DNA from: Gp6-AA40 sp036407095
Lineage (GTDB): Bacteria > Acidobacteriota > Vicinamibacteria > Vicinamibacterales > UBA2999
Direction: 5' to 3'
DNA: 64,000 nt
Assembly (NCBI GenBank): GCA_036407095.1
Contig: DASWZV010000009.1
Span: forward strand, 1 to 64,000
A model generated the notes under the pieces. The model made no database searches. It saw nothing but the letters and a program-made list of their open reading frames with translations, and was not told the DNA's origin. Shown piece after piece: positions 16,369 to 25,321 of this stretch (position 1 is the first letter of the stretch; each line of letters starts with the position of its first letter). Both the position numbers and the translations under genes were made by a program.

Positions 16369-17271
16369 ATGCGCACCCCATTCACAGGCGTCGGCACCGC
16401 GTTGATCACGCCGTTCACCAAGGACGGCTCGCTCGACGAGTCTGCGGTCAAGCGCCTGGCGAAGCGGCAGATCGATGGCGGTGTGCACTTCCTCTCTCCG
16501 TGCGGGACGACCGGCGAAGCGCCGACGCTGACGCATCGCGACAAGCTGCGGGTCGTCGAACTCGTGGTCGAGGAAGCCAACGGGCGTGTGCCGGTGCTGG
16601 CCGGGGCTGGTGGATACGACACCAGGGAAGTGATCGAGCTGGCGCGCGATCTGGCGCGCGTCGGCGCGAACGGCATCCTCTCGGTCACGCCGTACTACAA
16701 CAAGCCGACCCAGGAAGGGCTCTATCAGCACTTCAAGGCGATCGCCGAGAGCATGCCGCTGCCGATCGTCTTGTACAACGTGCCGCCGCGCACCAGCGTG
16801 AACATGTCGGTCGACACGGTGCTGCGCCTCTCTGAGATTCGCAGCATTGTCGGCGTCAAGGAGGCATCCGGGAGCATCGTGCAGGCGACAGAGATTGTCG
16901 CCGGCGCGCGCGAGGACTTCATCGTCGTGAGCGGCGACGACCCGATGACGGTGGCCACGATGGCGATCGGCGGCCGCGGCGTGATCTCGGTGGCATCGAA
17001 CGAAGCACCGTCGGAGATGGCGCAGATCGTCGAGCTGTGCGAGAAAGGCGACTATGCGGGCGCGCGTAAACTGCAGGCGTGGCTGCTGCCGCTGATTCAG
17101 ATCAATTTCGTCGAGACCAATCCCGGCCCGTGCAAGGCGGCGATGGCGGCGATGGGCCTGATCGAGGAGCACTATCGTCTGCCGATGGTCTCGCCGAGTC
17201 CTGCGAACCGCGAGAAGATCGTGCGCGTGCTGCAGCAACTAAGAATGCTCGGCGCTGCAGCAAGGGCGTGA
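16369..17271 (+). CDS. dapA: 4-hydroxy-tetrahydrodipicolinate synthase
   Basis: The product is 300 residues, an (alpha/beta)8 aldolase. Visible are 'FTGVGTALITPF', the pyruvate-binding 'GTTGEAPTL', the tyrosine motif 'LYNVPPRT' and the Schiff-base lysine in 'GVKEASG'. It condenses pyruvate with aspartate semialdehyde. GGGAGA lies before the ATG at 16369. It forms an operon with lysC and dapB; the M20 deacylase follows after a repeat. Confidence 0.95.
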   Translation: MRTPFTGVGTALITPFTKDGSLDESAVKRLAKRQIDGGVHFLSPCGTTGEAPTLTHRDKLRVVELVVEEANGRVPVLAGAGGYDTREVIELARDLARVGANGILSVTPYYNKPTQEGLYQHFKAIAESMPLPIVLYNVPPRTSVNMSVDTVLRLSEIRSIVGVKEASGSIVQATEIVAGAREDFIVVSGDDPMTVATMAIGGRGVISVASNEAPSEMAQIVELCEKGDYAGARKLQAWLLPLIQINFVETNPGPCKAAMAAMGLIEEHYRLPMVSPSPANREKIVRVLQQLRMLGAAARA

Positions 17272-17286
17272 GCGCCTCGCGACCAA

Positions 17287-17332
17287 GGACTCAGGGCCCA
17301 GCCCTGGGCCCTGAGGCCCGGGCCTTGAGGCC
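17287..17332. repeat. AGGCC/GGCCCAG palindromic repeat
   Basis: CAGGGCCCAG-CCCTGGGCCCTG and following AGGCC words form a strong stem between dapA and the M20 gene. It resembles the cluster at 14156. It might limit read-through from dapA. Confidence 0.5.
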
Positions 17333-17335
17333 TGC

Positions 17336-18340
17336 GTGAGAGCGGTTGATCTCATCGCTCTCACGCGAGCTCTTGTCGACATCGATTCCACGACCGGCCG
17401 CGAAGGCGAGGTCGCGACGTGGCTCTCGGGTTATCTCCGCAACCGCGGATACGAAGTCACCGAGCAGCCGATCGCCGACGGTCGCTTCAACGTCTACGCA
17501 CGTCTCGACAAACCGCCGAAGATCGTCCTCTCGACGCATTTCGATTGTGTTCCGGCGTACTTTCCCAGCCGTGTGGAAGGCGGCCTCTTGTTCGGTCGAG
17601 GATCGTGCGATGCGAAAGGCATCCTCGCCGCGCAGGTCGCCGCCGTCGAAGCGCTGCGCGATGCCGGCGAGTCGAGCGTCGCGCTGCTGTTCCTCGCGGG
17701 CGAGGAGCGCGGCAGCGATGGCGCGCGCGTCGCCAACGATCAGGCGCCCGACGGGGTGCGCTTTCTGATCAACGGTGAGCCGACCGACAATCGTCTCGGC
17801 GCCGCGACGCGCGGCATCCTGCGTGTCCGTCTGTACGCGAACGGCCGCGCGGCCCATTCGTCGTTTCCCGAGCTCGGCGACTCGGCGATCGACAAGCTGC
17901 TCGATGCGCTGATGGTGATCCGCGGCGTCACGCTGCCGGAGGATCCGCTGCTCGGACGCACGCATTACACCGTCGGCCTCATCGAGGGCGGCGTCGCGCC
18001 CAACGTCGTCTCGCCCCATGCCTCGGCCGAATTGATGTTTCGAACGGTTGGCGACGCCGGCCAGGTACGTCAACTGCTGAGCGTCGTCGAGAGTCTTGTG
18101 ACGATCGAGCACGTGCACGACGTTGCCGCGGTTCGCCTGCACACGCTGCCCGGGTTCGAGACCGCTGTGTTCCCGTACACGACCGACGTGCAGCACCTGA
18201 CCCGCTGGGGTGTGCCGCTGCTTGTCGGCCCCGGCTCGATTCACGTCGCGCACACGGACGAGGAGCACGTGTCGGTCGACGAGTTGCATCAGGCGGTCGA
18301 TCTCTACAAGTCGCTCGCGCAGCGGCTGCTGCGCGAGTGA
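17336..18340 (+). CDS. M20-family amidohydrolase (ArgE/DapE-like deacylase)
   Basis: The product is 334 residues from a GTG start. It has the di-zinc M20 layout: 'STHFDCVPAYF' with the first metal His/Asp, 'GRGSCDAKG' with the bridging Asp, 'FLAGEERGSDG' with the catalytic Glu pair, a dimerization insert, and a C-terminal 'GPGSIHVAHTDEEHVS' with the last metal histidine. Location after lysC-dapB-dapA suggests succinyl- or acetyl-diaminopimelate deacylation, but sequence alone does not separate DapE from ArgE. Confidence 0.87.
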   Translation: MRAVDLIALTRALVDIDSTTGREGEVATWLSGYLRNRGYEVTEQPIADGRFNVYARLDKPPKIVLSTHFDCVPAYFPSRVEGGLLFGRGSCDAKGILAAQVAAVEALRDAGESSVALLFLAGEERGSDGARVANDQAPDGVRFLINGEPTDNRLGAATRGILRVRLYANGRAAHSSFPELGDSAIDKLLDALMVIRGVTLPEDPLLGRTHYTVGLIEGGVAPNVVSPHASAELMFRTVGDAGQVRQLLSVVESLVTIEHVHDVAAVRLHTLPGFETAVFPYTTDVQHLTRWGVPLLVGPGSIHVAHTDEEHVSVDELHQAVDLYKSLAQRLLRE

Positions 18341-18342
18341 CA

Positions 18343-18466
18343 GGAATCAGGATGCAGGAATCAGGAAGCAGTTCTGGGCCAGGTATGAGGCGTCAGGCCT
18401 CGAGAGTTCAGGCCTGAATCCTAGCCCAGGGCTGCATCCTGATTCCTGCTTCCTGATTCCTGCGTC
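18343..18466. repeat. Long inverted repeat with AGGAATCAGGA arms
   Basis: The left arm (about 18343-18372) contains AGGAATCAGG twice. The right arm (about 18428-18463) is its inverse, with CCTGATTCCTGC repeated. The centre holds GCGTCAGGCCTCGAGAG and TTCAGGCCTGAA, related to the AGGCCTGAGG clusters. The element sits between the M20 gene and the SRP RNA gene. Confidence 0.6.
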
Positions 18467-18515
18467 CACGGTACGATAGACTGTGTTTTTGCGGACGCGG
18501 CGCGCGCCCGCTCGT

Positions 18516-18644
18516 GCGTGTGCCGCATCGCGGCCCGGACCCTGTGCAACTTCAGCCTGCGAACCGCGTCAGGGCCGGAAGGCAGCAGCGCTAAGTAGAC
18601 CCTGAGGTGTACGCAGGTGCACCGGGTCGCGGTGGGGCACACGC
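18516..18644 (+). ncRNA. ffs: Bacterial small signal recognition particle RNA (4.5S)
   Basis: The conserved apical loop core CAGGGCCGGAAGGCAGCAGC occurs near 18570-18589, matching the SRP RNA GGAA tetraloop and asymmetric loop. The ends pair: 18516-18524 with 18636-18644, and CGCGGCCCGG with CCGGGTCGCG further in. The transcript joins Ffh to target ribosomes making membrane proteins. Its place just upstream of dnaX-ybaB-recR is the usual bacterial arrangement. Confidence 0.9.
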
Positions 18645-18721
18645 CCTCGGCGAAGTCAAAGTCAAAGGTCAAGAAGTCAAAGGTCGCTCACTCGTTACGC
18701 TCGTGAGCGTCCAACCGCTCG

Positions 18722-20386
18722 ATGGCTTACCAGGTTCTCGCTCGCAAATGGCGGCCGCAGAGGTTCGACGATGTCGTCGGGCAGGAGGCGGTGACGCGCA
18801 CGCTGCGCAACGCGATTGCGAGCGGGCGTCTGGCGCACGCGTTCGTGTTCGCCGGCTCGCGCGGCTGCGGGAAGACCACCACGGCGCGCATTCTGTCGCG
18901 GGCGCTCAACTGCGTGAAGGGGCCGACCGCCGATCCATGCGGTGAATGCGATGCCTGCGTCGAGATCGCGCAGGGTCGCGACATCGACGTCCTCGAGATC
19001 GACGCCGCCAGCCATACGGGCATCGACAACATTCGCGAAGTCGTGATCGCCGGCCTGGCGATTGCCCCCGTGCGCGATCGCTACAAGATCTTCATCATCG
19101 ACGAAGTGCACCAGCTCTCGGTGGCGTCGTTCAACGCGCTGCTCAAGTCGATCGAGGAGCCGCCCGCGCACGTCGTCTTCATGATGGCGACCACCGAGCT
19201 GCACAAGATCCCCGACACCATCCTGTCGCGCTCGCAGGTCTTCGAGTTCCGGACGATCCCGTTGAAGGCGATCGCTGATCAGCTGCGCCGTATCGCGGCT
19301 GCCGAGAAAGTCGAGATCTCCGAGTCCGCGCTCGCGCTCCTTGCCCGTTCGGCTGAGGGCAGCATGCGCGACGCCCAGAGCGCGCTCGATCAGGTGATGG
19401 CCTTTGCCGGCACCTCGATCAGCATCGACGATGTGTCCACTGTGCTGGGACTCGTGGGCCGCGATCTGCTGCTCGACATGGTGGAATCGGTGCTCGACGA
19501 GGACGGTCCGCGCGCCTTCGCGCTGGCCGATCGCGCCGTCGAGTCGGGGCACGACCTGCGTCTCGTCGTCCGCGAGCTGTCGCGCGTGGTGCGCGACATG
19601 ATGATTCTGTCGGTCGATCCCTCGCGCGCCGGCGACGGCGAGCTCGGCGAGGGTGAAGCCGAGCGTCTCACCGCGCTGTCGCGCCGCTGTTCGCGGGAAG
19701 ATCTGATGCGCGCCTTCGATCTGCTGTCGAAGGCCGAGCAGGAGATCCGGACCGCCTCGCATCCGCGCTACTACTTCGAGATGGCGCTGTTGCGATGGAT
19801 GCACCTGCGCAAGCTCGTGCCGCTCGTCGATCTGCTCGAAGGCAGCGGATCTGCCCCCGCACCGACACGAGCCAGGATCGCACCGACCGCGAGCAGGCCC
19901 GCACCGACCGCGAGCAAGCTCGCACCGACTAGCGGCAGTGCGCTCGCACCGACCGCTGACACGGTCGCGCCTGATCGCAACGTTGTCGCGCCTGCTGGCG
20001 CATTGAAAGACGCTTTGCTCGCCGAGATCCGGTCAGTGAAAAGCACGCTGTACAACTTCGCGGTGGCGCAGGCGCAGCGCATCGATGTCACCGAGGACCG
20101 CATCACGTTCACGTTCGCGTCGAATCAGAACGTCGCGCGCGGGCAGCTCGAACAGAATCGTGCCTGGCTCGAGTCGGTGGCCGAGCGCCTGTCGGGCAAG
20201 CACCTGCCGGTCGCCGTCGTGCAGTCGTCCGACACGGCGAGCCCGCCATCTGGCGCCAGCGCGACACCGCCGGGCGGCCCGCCGAAGCGGGATCTCAAGG
20301 CCGAAGCGCTCGCGTCGACAGGCGTGCAGGCGCTGCTCGATGTGTTCCCCGCGGAGATCCGCGACGTGGAGGAGATCGACCCGTAG
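18722..20386 (+). CDS. dnaX: DNA polymerase III subunit gamma/tau
   Basis: The product is 554 residues. The start 'YQVLARKWRPQRFDDVVGQE' is diagnostic. Walker A is GSRGCGKTTTA, the zinc cysteines are in 'DPCGECDACVEI', Walker B-like is 'FIIDEVHQLS', and sensor 1 is 'MMATTELHKIP'. A low-complexity linker with repeated APT units (about 375-430) precedes the C-terminal tau-like domain. It loads the sliding clamp and links polymerases at the fork. ybaB and recR follow closely. Confidence 0.95.
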   Translation: MAYQVLARKWRPQRFDDVVGQEAVTRTLRNAIASGRLAHAFVFAGSRGCGKTTTARILSRALNCVKGPTADPCGECDACVEIAQGRDIDVLEIDAASHTGIDNIREVVIAGLAIAPVRDRYKIFIIDEVHQLSVASFNALLKSIEEPPAHVVFMMATTELHKIPDTILSRSQVFEFRTIPLKAIADQLRRIAAAEKVEISESALALLARSAEGSMRDAQSALDQVMAFAGTSISIDDVSTVLGLVGRDLLLDMVESVLDEDGPRAFALADRAVESGHDLRLVVRELSRVVRDMMILSVDPSRAGDGELGEGEAERLTALSRRCSREDLMRAFDLLSKAEQEIRTASHPRYYFEMALLRWMHLRKLVPLVDLLEGSGSAPAPTRARIAPTASRPAPTASKLAPTSGSALAPTADTVAPDRNVVAPAGALKDALLAEIRSVKSTLYNFAVAQAQRIDVTEDRITFTFASNQNVARGQLEQNRAWLESVAERLSGKHLPVAVVQSSDTASPPSGASATPPGGPPKRDLKAEALASTGVQALLDVFPAEIRDVEEIDP

Positions 20387-20399
20387 GGTCCTACCTCAC

Positions 20400-20690
20400 A
20401 TGAGCATTCTCTCCATGATGCAGCAGGCCAGGGAGATGCAGGAGCGTCTCCAGAAACAGATGGCCGATCTCCGTGTCGAGGCGACCTCCGGCGGCGGGAT
20501 GGTGACTGTGGTGGTCGACGGCATGAAACAGATCCGCTCGCTCCGAATCGATCCCGAGGTCGTCTCCAAAGACGACGTGGAGATGCTGCAGGATCTGATC
20601 ACCGCGGCCGTCAACGACGCGAACCGCAAGGTCGACGCCCAACTCGGTCAATCGATGTCGGGTCTTCTCGGATCGTTGAAGCTGCCCTAG
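20400..20690 (+). CDS. ybaB: YbaB/EbfC-family nucleoid-associated protein
   Basis: The product is 96 residues with 'MMQQAREMQERLQKQMADL', a central 'EATSGGGMVTVVVDGM' sheet and a C-terminal helix ending in 'GSLKLP'. The protein forms tweezer-like dimers that bind DNA. It lies 13 bp after dnaX and 18 bp before recR, the conserved order dnaX-ybaB-recR. Confidence 0.94.
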   Translation: MSILSMMQQAREMQERLQKQMADLRVEATSGGGMVTVVVDGMKQIRSLRIDPEVVSKDDVEMLQDLITAAVNDANRKVDAQLGQSMSGLLGSLKLP

Positions 20691-20708
20691 GTCCTCCCCT
20701 CGCCAGGC

Positions 20709-21302
20709 ATGCTGCCCGACCCGCTCGCTCGACTCGTCGAACAGCTGCAAAAGCTGCCCGGCATCGGCGCCAAGAGCGCCCTGCGTCTGGCGTTCCACGT
20801 CCTGAAGAACCCGCGGGAGGATGCCGACCGCCTCTGCGAGGCCATCCGCGACGTCAAAGAACAGGTTACGTACTGCTCGAACTGCAATAACATCACCGAC
20901 GCCGATCCGTGCGCCTTCTGTACGAGTGCGACCCGCGACCAGCGGATCATCTGCGTCGTCGAGGAACCGCAGAACGTGAGCGTGGTGGAGAAGACGCGGG
21001 AGTTCCGCGGCGTCTATCACGTGTTGATGGGTGCGCTCTCGCCGCTGCACGGCGTCGGGCCTGACGATCTCAAGATCAAGGGCCTGCTGGCGCGAGTCGG
21101 GAGCGGTTCGGTGGAAGAGGTTATCCTGGCCACCAATCCAACCGTCGAAGGCGAAGCGACGGCGCTCTATTTAGCGCGCCTGCTCAAGCCGCTGGGCGTG
21201 CGCGTGACGCGGATTGCGATGGGCATCCCGGTCGGATCGGATCTCGAATACGCGGACGAAGTGACAATGACACGAGCGATGGAAAATCGACGGGACCTGT
21301 GA
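20709..21302 (+). CDS. recR: Recombination mediator protein RecR
   Basis: The product is 197 residues. It has the N-terminal helix-hairpin-helix ('LQKLPGIGAKSALRLAFH'), the C4 zinc finger (CSNC near residue 58 and CAFC near 70), a Toprim domain ('ICVVEEPQNV', 'ATNPTVEGEATALY') and a C-terminal Walker-like 'GIPVGSDLEYAD'. It works with RecO/RecF to load RecA at gaps. Its stop overlaps the next start by 4 bp. Confidence 0.95.
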   Translation: MLPDPLARLVEQLQKLPGIGAKSALRLAFHVLKNPREDADRLCEAIRDVKEQVTYCSNCNNITDADPCAFCTSATRDQRIICVVEEPQNVSVVEKTREFRGVYHVLMGALSPLHGVGPDDLKIKGLLARVGSGSVEEVILATNPTVEGEATALYLARLLKPLGVRVTRIAMGIPVGSDLEYADEVTMTRAMENRRDL

Positions 21303-21937
21303 CCGTGTTCCCTCTCAGCGCTCAGATTCCTGCGGCGATCATCCTGATCGTTGGCGGGACTATTTCGTGTTTCTTTGGACACCGGCTGTTTCGCGTCGTC
21401 CTTGGCATCGCCGGATTCATCCTCGGCTGGCTGCTCGCGAGCTCATTGTTTGGTGCGAGCGATGGCAACCTGATCCTGGGTGCGGGATTGGTGGGCGGCC
21501 TCCTCGGCGCGTCACTCCTGTTCGCCGCGTATTACGTGGGCGTGGCGCTGGCTGGTGCCGGGCTCGGCGTACTCGCCGCGCATCTGGTGGCGGGCGCGAC
21601 CAGGAGCGATCCGAACTTCCTCGTCATCGTCGTCTGCGCGATCATCGGGTCGATCGCCTCGATGTATCTGCAGCGCTACTTCATCATCGTCTTCACCGCG
21701 TTCGGCGGGGCGATGACGCTGATTGACGGCGTGATGGCATCGCTCGGAAATCGAGCCGCCGCGGCGGCGGTGAGCGGAGACATCTGGGTGTTCTATCCGC
21801 TCAATCCCGCGCCGGGTCAGAAATGGGTGCCATATGCGTGGGCCGTCCTCGGGCTCATCGGTGCGGTGGTGCAGATGGGCTGGACCGGTGGCGAAAAGGG
21901 ACGAGTCGTGAGACGCCGAAGGAATGTGGCGACGTAA
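21299..21937 (+). CDS. DUF4203/TMEM198-like integral membrane protein
   Basis: The product is 212 residues from a GTG overlapping the recR stop. It has about six or seven hydrophobic segments rich in Gly and Ala, with repeated 'GAGLVGGLLGA'-type stretches and a short basic C-terminus. The pattern resembles the TMEM198/DUF4203 group. No catalytic residues are seen; function unknown. Coupling to recR may be only positional. Confidence 0.65.
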   Translation: MTVFPLSAQIPAAIILIVGGTISCFFGHRLFRVVLGIAGFILGWLLASSLFGASDGNLILGAGLVGGLLGASLLFAAYYVGVALAGAGLGVLAAHLVAGATRSDPNFLVIVVCAIIGSIASMYLQRYFIIVFTAFGGAMTLIDGVMASLGNRAAAAAVSGDIWVFYPLNPAPGQKWVPYAWAVLGLIGAVVQMGWTGGEKGRVVRRRRNVAT

Positions 21938-21950
21938 GGGCCGCCACGTA

Positions 21951-21970
21951 GGGCCGCTTTCAGGCGGCCC
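21951..21970. repeat. Hairpin repeat, GTAG...TTTCAG family
   Basis: GGGCCGC-TTTCAG-GCGGCCC directly follows GTA. It has the same plan as the copies at 6656, 7384, 22502 and 40730. It may terminate the recR transcript. Confidence 0.5.
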
Positions 21971-22039
21971 ACCTAAAGCTGGCCCTCCCTACATAATGGG
22001 GGGATTGGAAACTACCGGGAAACGTGGAAGAGTAGAGGT

Positions 22040-22468
22040 ATGAAAAGAGCGGTTGCGATCCTCTCGGTCGGGGCATTCTTCTTATCAGTCGCGTACGTTA
22101 CCGTCGCGGCGCAAGCGACGAAGTCGGTAAACGATGGCGTCTACACCGCCGAGCAGGCCAAGCGCGGTGAGGCGTTGTACAAGGAGAACTGTTCCGCTTG
22201 TCACGGCGACAACCTGGAAGGATCTGGTCCGATGCCGCCGCTGGCGGGCAAGGACTTCCTCGCGAACTGGACGGGCAAGACGGTCGGCGATCTCTTCGAG
22301 AAGACGTCGACGACGATGCCCGCGACCGCACCCGGTTCGCTCACGGCTGAACAGGCCGCTGACATCATCAGCTTCCTGTTGAGCAAAGATCAGTATCCCG
22401 CTGGATCGGCGGCGCTCGAGAGCAAGCAGGAGCCGCTGATGCAGATCAAGATCGACTCACCAAAGTAG
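22040..22468 (+). CDS. Small secreted c-type cytochrome
   Basis: The product is 142 residues. A signal peptide ends near TVAAQA; the mature part has 'VYTAEQAKRGEALYKENCSA' with heme motif CSACH, 'GSGPMPPLAGKDF' and a distal 'TTMPATAPGSL' that supplies the methionine ligand. This is a class I monoheme cytochrome acting in the periplasm, likely an electron carrier. It stands alone. Confidence 0.88.
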   Translation: MKRAVAILSVGAFFLSVAYVTVAAQATKSVNDGVYTAEQAKRGEALYKENCSACHGDNLEGSGPMPPLAGKDFLANWTGKTVGDLFEKTSTTMPATAPGSLTAEQAADIISFLLSKDQYPAGSAALESKQEPLMQIKIDSPK

Positions 22469-22520
22469 GACCCGCGTTTCAACCCGCGCGTTCCGTAGAG
22501 TGCGGGTTTCAACCCGCGCG
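22469..22520. repeat. Tandem hairpin repeat, GGGTTTCAACCC family
   Basis: Two units, CCCGCGTTTCAACCCGCGCG and GTAGAGTGCGGGTTTCAACC, lie in tandem; the second has a perfect GCGGGTT-TC-AACCCGC stem at 22502-22517. They follow the cytochrome gene. Confidence 0.5.
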
Positions 22521-22530
22521 TCTCATCACC

Positions 22531-22977
22531 CTAGTGTGGGCATGATTCGCCGAGCGGCCGCCATCCTTCAACATCGAGGATGGCGTTGCCCGATTGCGGC
22601 GCGTTCCCGACGACGCCGCCTACTGGATCCTGCGGCGGTCCGCCGCCAATCCGAACGCGCCCGCCGCCAAGGCTTATGCCGCCCGGCCCGTTGAGGTCCG
22701 ACTTCTTGATGAGGCCGGTGACCTCGATGATCGTGCCTTCGTGCGCCTTGATCTCGTTGAGCAGCGACTTCTGTCCCGTCAGCCGAAACCGGCGTCCGGT
22801 CGCAATTTCGGTGCTCGTGCGCTCGGCTTCGGGGCTTGCCGTGACGACGAAGGCACTTCCCCTGGAGCAGCCGGGAATGGAGATGCGCGTCGAATCCTTC
22901 GGCACCTTCTTCTCGGTTTCCTGTGCCGAGACGCCAACGACGGCGGCGAGGATGAGGGCGGGGACAGCGTGTTTCAT
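22531..22977 (-). CDS. Secreted hypothetical protein with possible OB-fold
   Basis: The product is 148 residues with a clear signal peptide ('MKHAVPALILAAVVGVSAQ'). The mature part contains 'RFRLTGQKSLLNEIKAHEGT' and 'IIEVTGLIKKSD', which look like strands of an OB-like fold, and a Gly-rich tail. No catalytic motif is recognised. It lies convergent to the cytochrome gene. Confidence 0.55.
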   Translation of the reverse strand: MKHAVPALILAAVVGVSAQETEKKVPKDSTRISIPGCSRGSAFVVTASPEAERTSTEIATGRRFRLTGQKSLLNEIKAHEGTIIEVTGLIKKSDLNGPGGISLGGGRVRIGGGPPQDPVGGVVGNAPQSGNAILDVEGWRPLGESCPH

Positions 22978-23075
22978 GAATCCAGTCTACGCCGACATCG
23001 CGCTCCGGCGTGCCGTTGCGACTGAACTGTCAGGAAGCCAACAGTCTTGCGCATCGCCACCGGCTACGCTGGGGA

Positions 23076-23263
23076 ATGGAGATCTTTTTTGATGAGGTTG
23101 TTGCCCGGGTTGAGGCTGAATTCCGGGGAGTTCCGGGCTTGAGCGTCACGATTCCCCAAGCGTCGCAATTTTGGCAGATCGATCCCTTGACGTGTGAGCG
23201 GTGTTTCGCCAGTTGGTGAAAGACGGCTTCCTCACGCGCACCGAAGACGGCCCCCTTGCGTGA
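23076..23263 (+). pseudogene. Frameshifted small winged-helix-like protein
   Basis: The first frame reads 'MEIFFDEVVARVEAEFRGVP' and on to 'DPLTCER'. A -1 shift near 23200 restores 'VFRQLVKDGFLTRTEDGPLA' and a stop at 23261-23263. Joined, this is a 62-residue protein ending in a wing-like 'GFLTRTEDG'. I recognise the style of small acidobacterial proteins but not a named family. The shift is one base, so a sequencing error is possible. Confidence 0.5.
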
Positions 23264-23273
23264 GCGCGCCGCG

Positions 23274-23640
23274 TCATCCGCGCAGTCGATCGAAATGCGC
23301 GCGCGTCACCGCATAACATTCGCACGCAGCCTTCTCCGGTGCAGCACGGTTGATCACGCGAACGCGTCCATAGGTGTACGTGATCAGCTCCTCACGCCGC
23401 ATCTCCGCGGCGACTTCGCTGATCGTCGGCCGCTGCACGGCGAGCATTTCCGCGAGGAACTCCTGACTGAGTTGGAATTCGTCAGTCTGGACGTGGTCCT
23501 GCACCATCAACAGCCAGCGGGCACAGCGCTCGCGGGTGAATGCACGGCGTTGCAGGCTGCATCATCTGCGCGATGATGACCTGCACCCTCCGCTCGAATC
23601 TACGTCCCGCACTTCGCGTGATCAAACTCAACGAAGGGGC
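23274..23640 (-). pseudogene. Crp/Fnr-family regulator remnant (C-terminal HTH)
   Basis: Frame 23510-23274 encodes the complete DNA-binding end of a Crp/Fnr-type regulator: 'DEFQLSQEFLAEMLAVQRPT' (helix-turn-helix), 'LITYTYGRVRVINR' and 'CECYAVTRAHFDRL'. Upstream, 'RCARWLLMVQDH' is continuous with it, and 'RRVQVIIAQMMQ' of the linker helix lies in a shifted frame. The cyclic-nucleotide-binding domain is missing. Truncation plus frameshift make this a remnant. Confidence 0.7.
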
Positions 23641-23770
23641 GCTCGGCTGCAGCCGCTCATCTGGTTGCGTGGAGATGCTCGTTTGACCTACGATCGGAAG
23701 GTTCGACCGTTCGCGGCGGACGCCGCCGTGAGCCGCCTCCGCGCAAGGAACGGCGGAGAGCCCTACGCAT

Positions 23771-23845
23771 TCCTCGGTAGCTCAATGGCAGAGCATCCGG
23801 CTGTTAACCGGAGGGTTGCTGGTTCGAGTCCAGCCCGAGGAGCCA
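23771..23845 (+). tRNA. tRNA-Asn (anticodon GTT)
   Basis: The acceptor TCCTCGG pairs with CCGAGGA. The D arm has TAGCTCAATGGCAGAGCA, the anticodon stem CCGG/CCGG encloses CTGTTAA (GTT), and the T arm has GGTTCGAGTCC. CCA is encoded (23843-23845). An IS element begins 9 bp downstream. Confidence 0.95.
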
Positions 23846-23854
23846 AATCACGCT

Positions 23855-25146
23855 GGTCCTTTCTGGACACATGGGTGACAGTTCATTCCGGGCACATAGG
23901 TAACACTTTGGGCCCGAACGGATTGTCGATCGGTTCGAGCCTGCACGTCTCGTCGTCGAAGTAGCCCAGGTCGTACTGCATGAAGGTGACGAGCCAGATG
24001 CGGTCGCCGACCTGGGTGACGCCGACGTTCTGGCCTGCAAAGACCTGACTGAGATTCACCTTCTGTCCCTTGAAACAAATCCGCCCGCAGCGCGTGACGG
24101 CGATCGTCTGGTCGTGAAACGGGTAGGTGAGCTCGCCGAGGCCACGATACACGCGGTGTGAGCGCGTGTAGACGTCGGCCGGCACTTTCATCGCGAGCGC
24201 CTGATGCGGCCGCTGGTGGTTATAGCGGTCGATGAACGCATCAAACCGGGCCTGCTGTTGCAGCACGTTCGGGGCGGCCGGCTTGGTGGCTTCCTTCTTC
24301 AAGGTCAGATGCATTCGCTCATGCCGCCCGTTTTGTTGCGGCTGCCCTGGCGTGATGCGCTCGATCTGGATGCCGAGCCGTAACCACCAGACCGAGAGTT
24401 TGCTGAGCCGTAGAGTGCGTGCGCCGAGGCGGACGGCACGCCATTGTCGGTGCGGATCCCCTGCGGCAGCCCAAATTCCTTGAACGTGCGCTCGAAGACG
24501 GTGAACGCGAATTGCTCCTGCGTCGTCGACAGGGCTTCACAGGTCAGCAAGTAGCGGCTGGCGAAGTCGGTGATGGTGAGCGGATAACAGTACCGGCGAT
24601 TGCCCAACATGAATTCGCCTTTGTAGTCCGCACACCAGAGCACATTGGGCTCCGTGGGACGGGACAGCGCCGTACCCGTGGCGCGCGACCGCCGATGGCG
24701 GCGCGGCTTGACGAGGTGATGACGGACGAGCACCGCATGGACGGTGCTGATGGCCGGCAGCTGGGGGCCGGTAAACTCCTGCCGGAGTTTCTCGCGAATC
24801 TTCGGCGCGCCCCAGTCCGGGTACTCGCGCTTCAGCCGTACGATCAGCGCTTCCAGGGCGGCAGGCAATCGATTCGCCTGGCGATGCGGCCGGCGACTGC
24901 GATCGCTGAACGCCGTGAGGCCGCAGTCTTTGTAGCGGTCGAAGATCTTGTAGCCGGTCTTCCGGGAGATCCCGAACTCGGCGCACAGCGGCGCCATCTT
25001 CTCGCCCTTAAGCAGGCGGGCGACAAACCGGAGTCGCTCGTCCATGACGTGACACTCCTTCCAAGGCATGCGCCCCTCCTACTGAAGAGCGCAAAGTGTC
25101 ACCCATGTGTCCGGAATACGGTGTTACCTATCTCTCAGGAAGGACA
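23855..25146. mobile_element. IS481-family insertion sequence
   Basis: The element is about 1.29 kb. The ends are imperfect inverted repeats: GGTCCTTTCTGGACACATGG on the left, and on the right, read inverted, TGTCCTTCCTGAGAGATAGG. Each end also has an internal subrepeat with ATTCCGG-CACAT-GGT-ACA. It contains one transposase gene on the minus strand. A 3-bp GCT flanks both sides and could be a short target duplication, but this is weak. Confidence 0.75.
23883..25069 (-). pseudogene. IS481-family transposase, frameshifted
   Basis: The N-terminal half is intact: HTH ('LCAEFGISRKTGYKIFDRYK'), then 'WCADYKGEF' with the first catalytic Asp and 'GIRTDNGVP' with the second. After 'SAHALYG' near 24412 one base is missing. 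Another frame continues with 'LSKLSVWWLRLGIQIE' and then 'MHLTLKKEATKPAAPN', which carries the region of the catalytic Glu. A single-base deletion therefore splits the DDE domain. The product is probably inactive, unless frameshifting or a base-call error is involved. Confidence 0.85.
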
Positions 25147-25321
25147 GCTCGCCCCTCAGGCGAGCTTCGGCTAGGCAGGCTCTGATGCAGCCTGCTCTCT
25201 GACATCGAGCTTACAGACAGGCGAAGGCTGTCTCGACGAAGCGGCCACGCCGCGAAGTCGGACCTCTTGGCGTGCCTTCGCGATTTGGCGACGAGGCGCC
25301 TGAAGCAATCCCGTCGGACCG

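Noticed and set aside
14156..18466. CRISPR array
   Set aside because: Repeats are palindromic and irregularly spaced, without unique spacers of constant length; no cas gene is present.
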